From Segnochrobactrum spirostomi (GTDB taxonomy: Bacteria; Pseudomonadota; Alphaproteobacteria; Rhizobiales; Segnochrobactraceae), in assembly GCF_009600605.1 (NCBI RefSeq), contig NZ_VWNA01000001.1, positions 2,032,501 to 2,096,500 on the forward strand: DNA of 64,000 nt. Reading direction: 5' to 3'. This document shows, in pieces, positions 63,273 through 64,000 of the stretch. Within the stretch, counting starts at the first letter, position 1. Every line of letters starts with the position of its first letter. The translations under genes were made by a program, and so were the position numbers. A model generated the notes under the pieces. That model was not told the origin of the DNA. It saw only the letters and a program-made list of their open reading frames with translations, and ran no database searches.

Positions 63273-64000
63273 TCAGCGCCGCCGCAACCCCTGCTCGGGG
63301 GCGGAGAAGTTGAACACGCGGCGCGGCACGAACTCGCCCGCCTCGATGGACCCGAGGGCAACGAGGCGGCCGGCGGACGTCGCATACGCCGCATCGGCCT
63401 CCACGGGGGCCTCGCGTCCGCGCAGCAACACGGACTGGCCGCGCCGGATGCGGCCGGCATCGACGCTCGACAGCGCGATCTCCGGAAGGTCCGCGAGGCC
63501 GATCTCGACGGGCTGCAGAAGGCCGGCGAGCGCAGCCACTCCGTCCTCGCCCTCTCCGGCTGCCTCGACGTCGGCGACCGGGATCAGGTCGTCCTCGTCG
63601 AACGGACCGACGACAAGCCGGCGCAACGCCGAAACGTGCCCGGCGCAGCCGAGCCGACGGCCGAAATCGCGGGCGAGCGAGCGCACATAGGTGCCCTTGC
63701 CGCATTCCGCCTCGAACTCGGCGTGATCCACGTCCGGCTGGCCGACGAGATTCAACCGATAGACCTCGACGGGCCGCGCCTCGAGCTCGATCACCTCGCC
63801 GTCGCGGGCGAGGTCGTAGGCGCGCTCGCCGGCGATCTTGATCGCCGAATAACGCGGCGGCACCTGGAGGATTTCGCCGGTGAAGCCCGGCAGGATCGCC
63901 TCGATCTCGGCCGCAGTGGGACGCTTGTCGGTGGTGGCGACCGCGCGTCCCTCAGCGTCGTCGGTGTCGGTCTCGATGCCCCAGCGCACGGTGAAGCGGT
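63273..64000 (-). CDS. truB: tRNA pseudouridine55 synthase TruB, 5' end cut off by window
   Basis: TruB makes pseudouridine 55 in the T-loop of tRNAs. The visible part starts with [16 protein letters not shown] at the window edge and continues [39 protein letters not shown] and the C-terminal PUA-like domain. The N-terminal quarter with the catalytic aspartate lies beyond base 64000. Order truB-rpsO-pnp is conserved in proteobacteria. Confidence 0.95.
   Translation of the reverse strand, partial: RFTVRWGIETDTDDAEGRAVATTDKRPTAAEIEAILPGFTGEILQVPPRYSAIKIAGERAYDLARDGEVIELEARPVEVYRLNLVGQPDVDHAEFEAECGKGTYVRSLARDFGRRLGCAGHVSALRRLVVGPFDEDDLIPVADVEAAGEGEDGVAALAGLLQPVEIGLADLPEIALSSVDAGRIRRGQSVLLRGREAPVEADAAYATSAGRLVALGSIEAGEFVPRRVFNFSAPEQGLRRR

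Overview
The window is about 64 kb of GC-rich chromosome from an alphaproteobacterium, most likely order Hyphomicrobiales (Rhizobiales). The evidence is gene content and gene order: a truB-rpsO-pnp run, aroK-aroB followed by a CorC-type gene, a PmtA-type phospholipid methyltransferase, a C-P lyase cluster of the rhizobial type, and an encoded-CCA tRNA-Leu(CAA). I cannot name a genus from sequence alone. Almost all of the window reads as core chromosome. I see no phage, insertion sequence, integrase or CRISPR array.

Layout. 1-5.2 kb: uvrB (3' part cut off by the window edge), a Trm112-like protein, a LON-domain protein, a CnoX-like thioredoxin, a Pro-tRNA editing deacylase and an Hsp15-like S4 protein. 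5.35-6.0 kb: an exported protein of unknown function. 6.1-10.6 kb: an RND efflux adaptor and pump. 11.1-12.6 kb: an M48 lipoprotein protease. 12.6-21.3 kb: the phosphonate C-P lyase cluster, with phnF divergent from phnGHIJKL, then a 2H-phosphoesterase-like gene (DUF1045) with a one-base frameshift, phnM and a PhnZ-like HD protein. A perfect palindrome lies in the phnF/phnG gap and a Pho-box-like direct repeat lies after phnL. 22.3-26.2 kb: cyoABCD (bo3-type quinol oxidase).

26.3-33.2 kb: a PLP decarboxylase, a small unknown ORF, uvrD, an NlpC/P60 peptidase and a frameshifted leucyl aminopeptidase. 33.7-40.8 kb: a zinc alcohol dehydrogenase, an L,D-transpeptidase, DedA, PmtA, a TTC38-like repeat protein, a LuxR-type regulator, a structured non-coding stretch ending in a strong terminator, and a small exported protein. 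40.8-47.7 kb: a mercuric-reductase-like flavoprotein with a DUF4126 membrane protein, an MFS exporter, and a three-gene operon (PPOX, NTF2-like, Asp-nucleophile hydrolase) divergent from a LysR regulator. 47.7-50.9 kb: tRNA-Leu, then aroK, aroB and corC-like. 51.0-58.3 kb: a GreA-like factor, a frameshifted AEC transporter, a palindromic repeat pair, a cysteine-free GluQ-RS, an AlkA-type glycosylase, an HNH endonuclease, a GT2-GtrA fusion and a GT39-type transferase. 58.4-60.2 kb: an exported VOC protein and a small toxin-antitoxin patch (BrnA-like stub, higBA). 60.2-64 kb: pnp, rpsO and truB (cut off).

The most coherent system is the C-P lyase cluster. It carries the core genes plus two accessory proteins that suggest alternative chemistry: a 2H phosphoesterase that could stand in for PhnP, and an HD protein with the Tyr/Glu latch of PhnZ-type oxygenases. 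Three genes (DUF1045, leucyl aminopeptidase, AEC transporter) are each broken by one missing base at a short G/C homopolymer. That shared pattern points to a sequencing or assembly error more than to three real pseudogenes.
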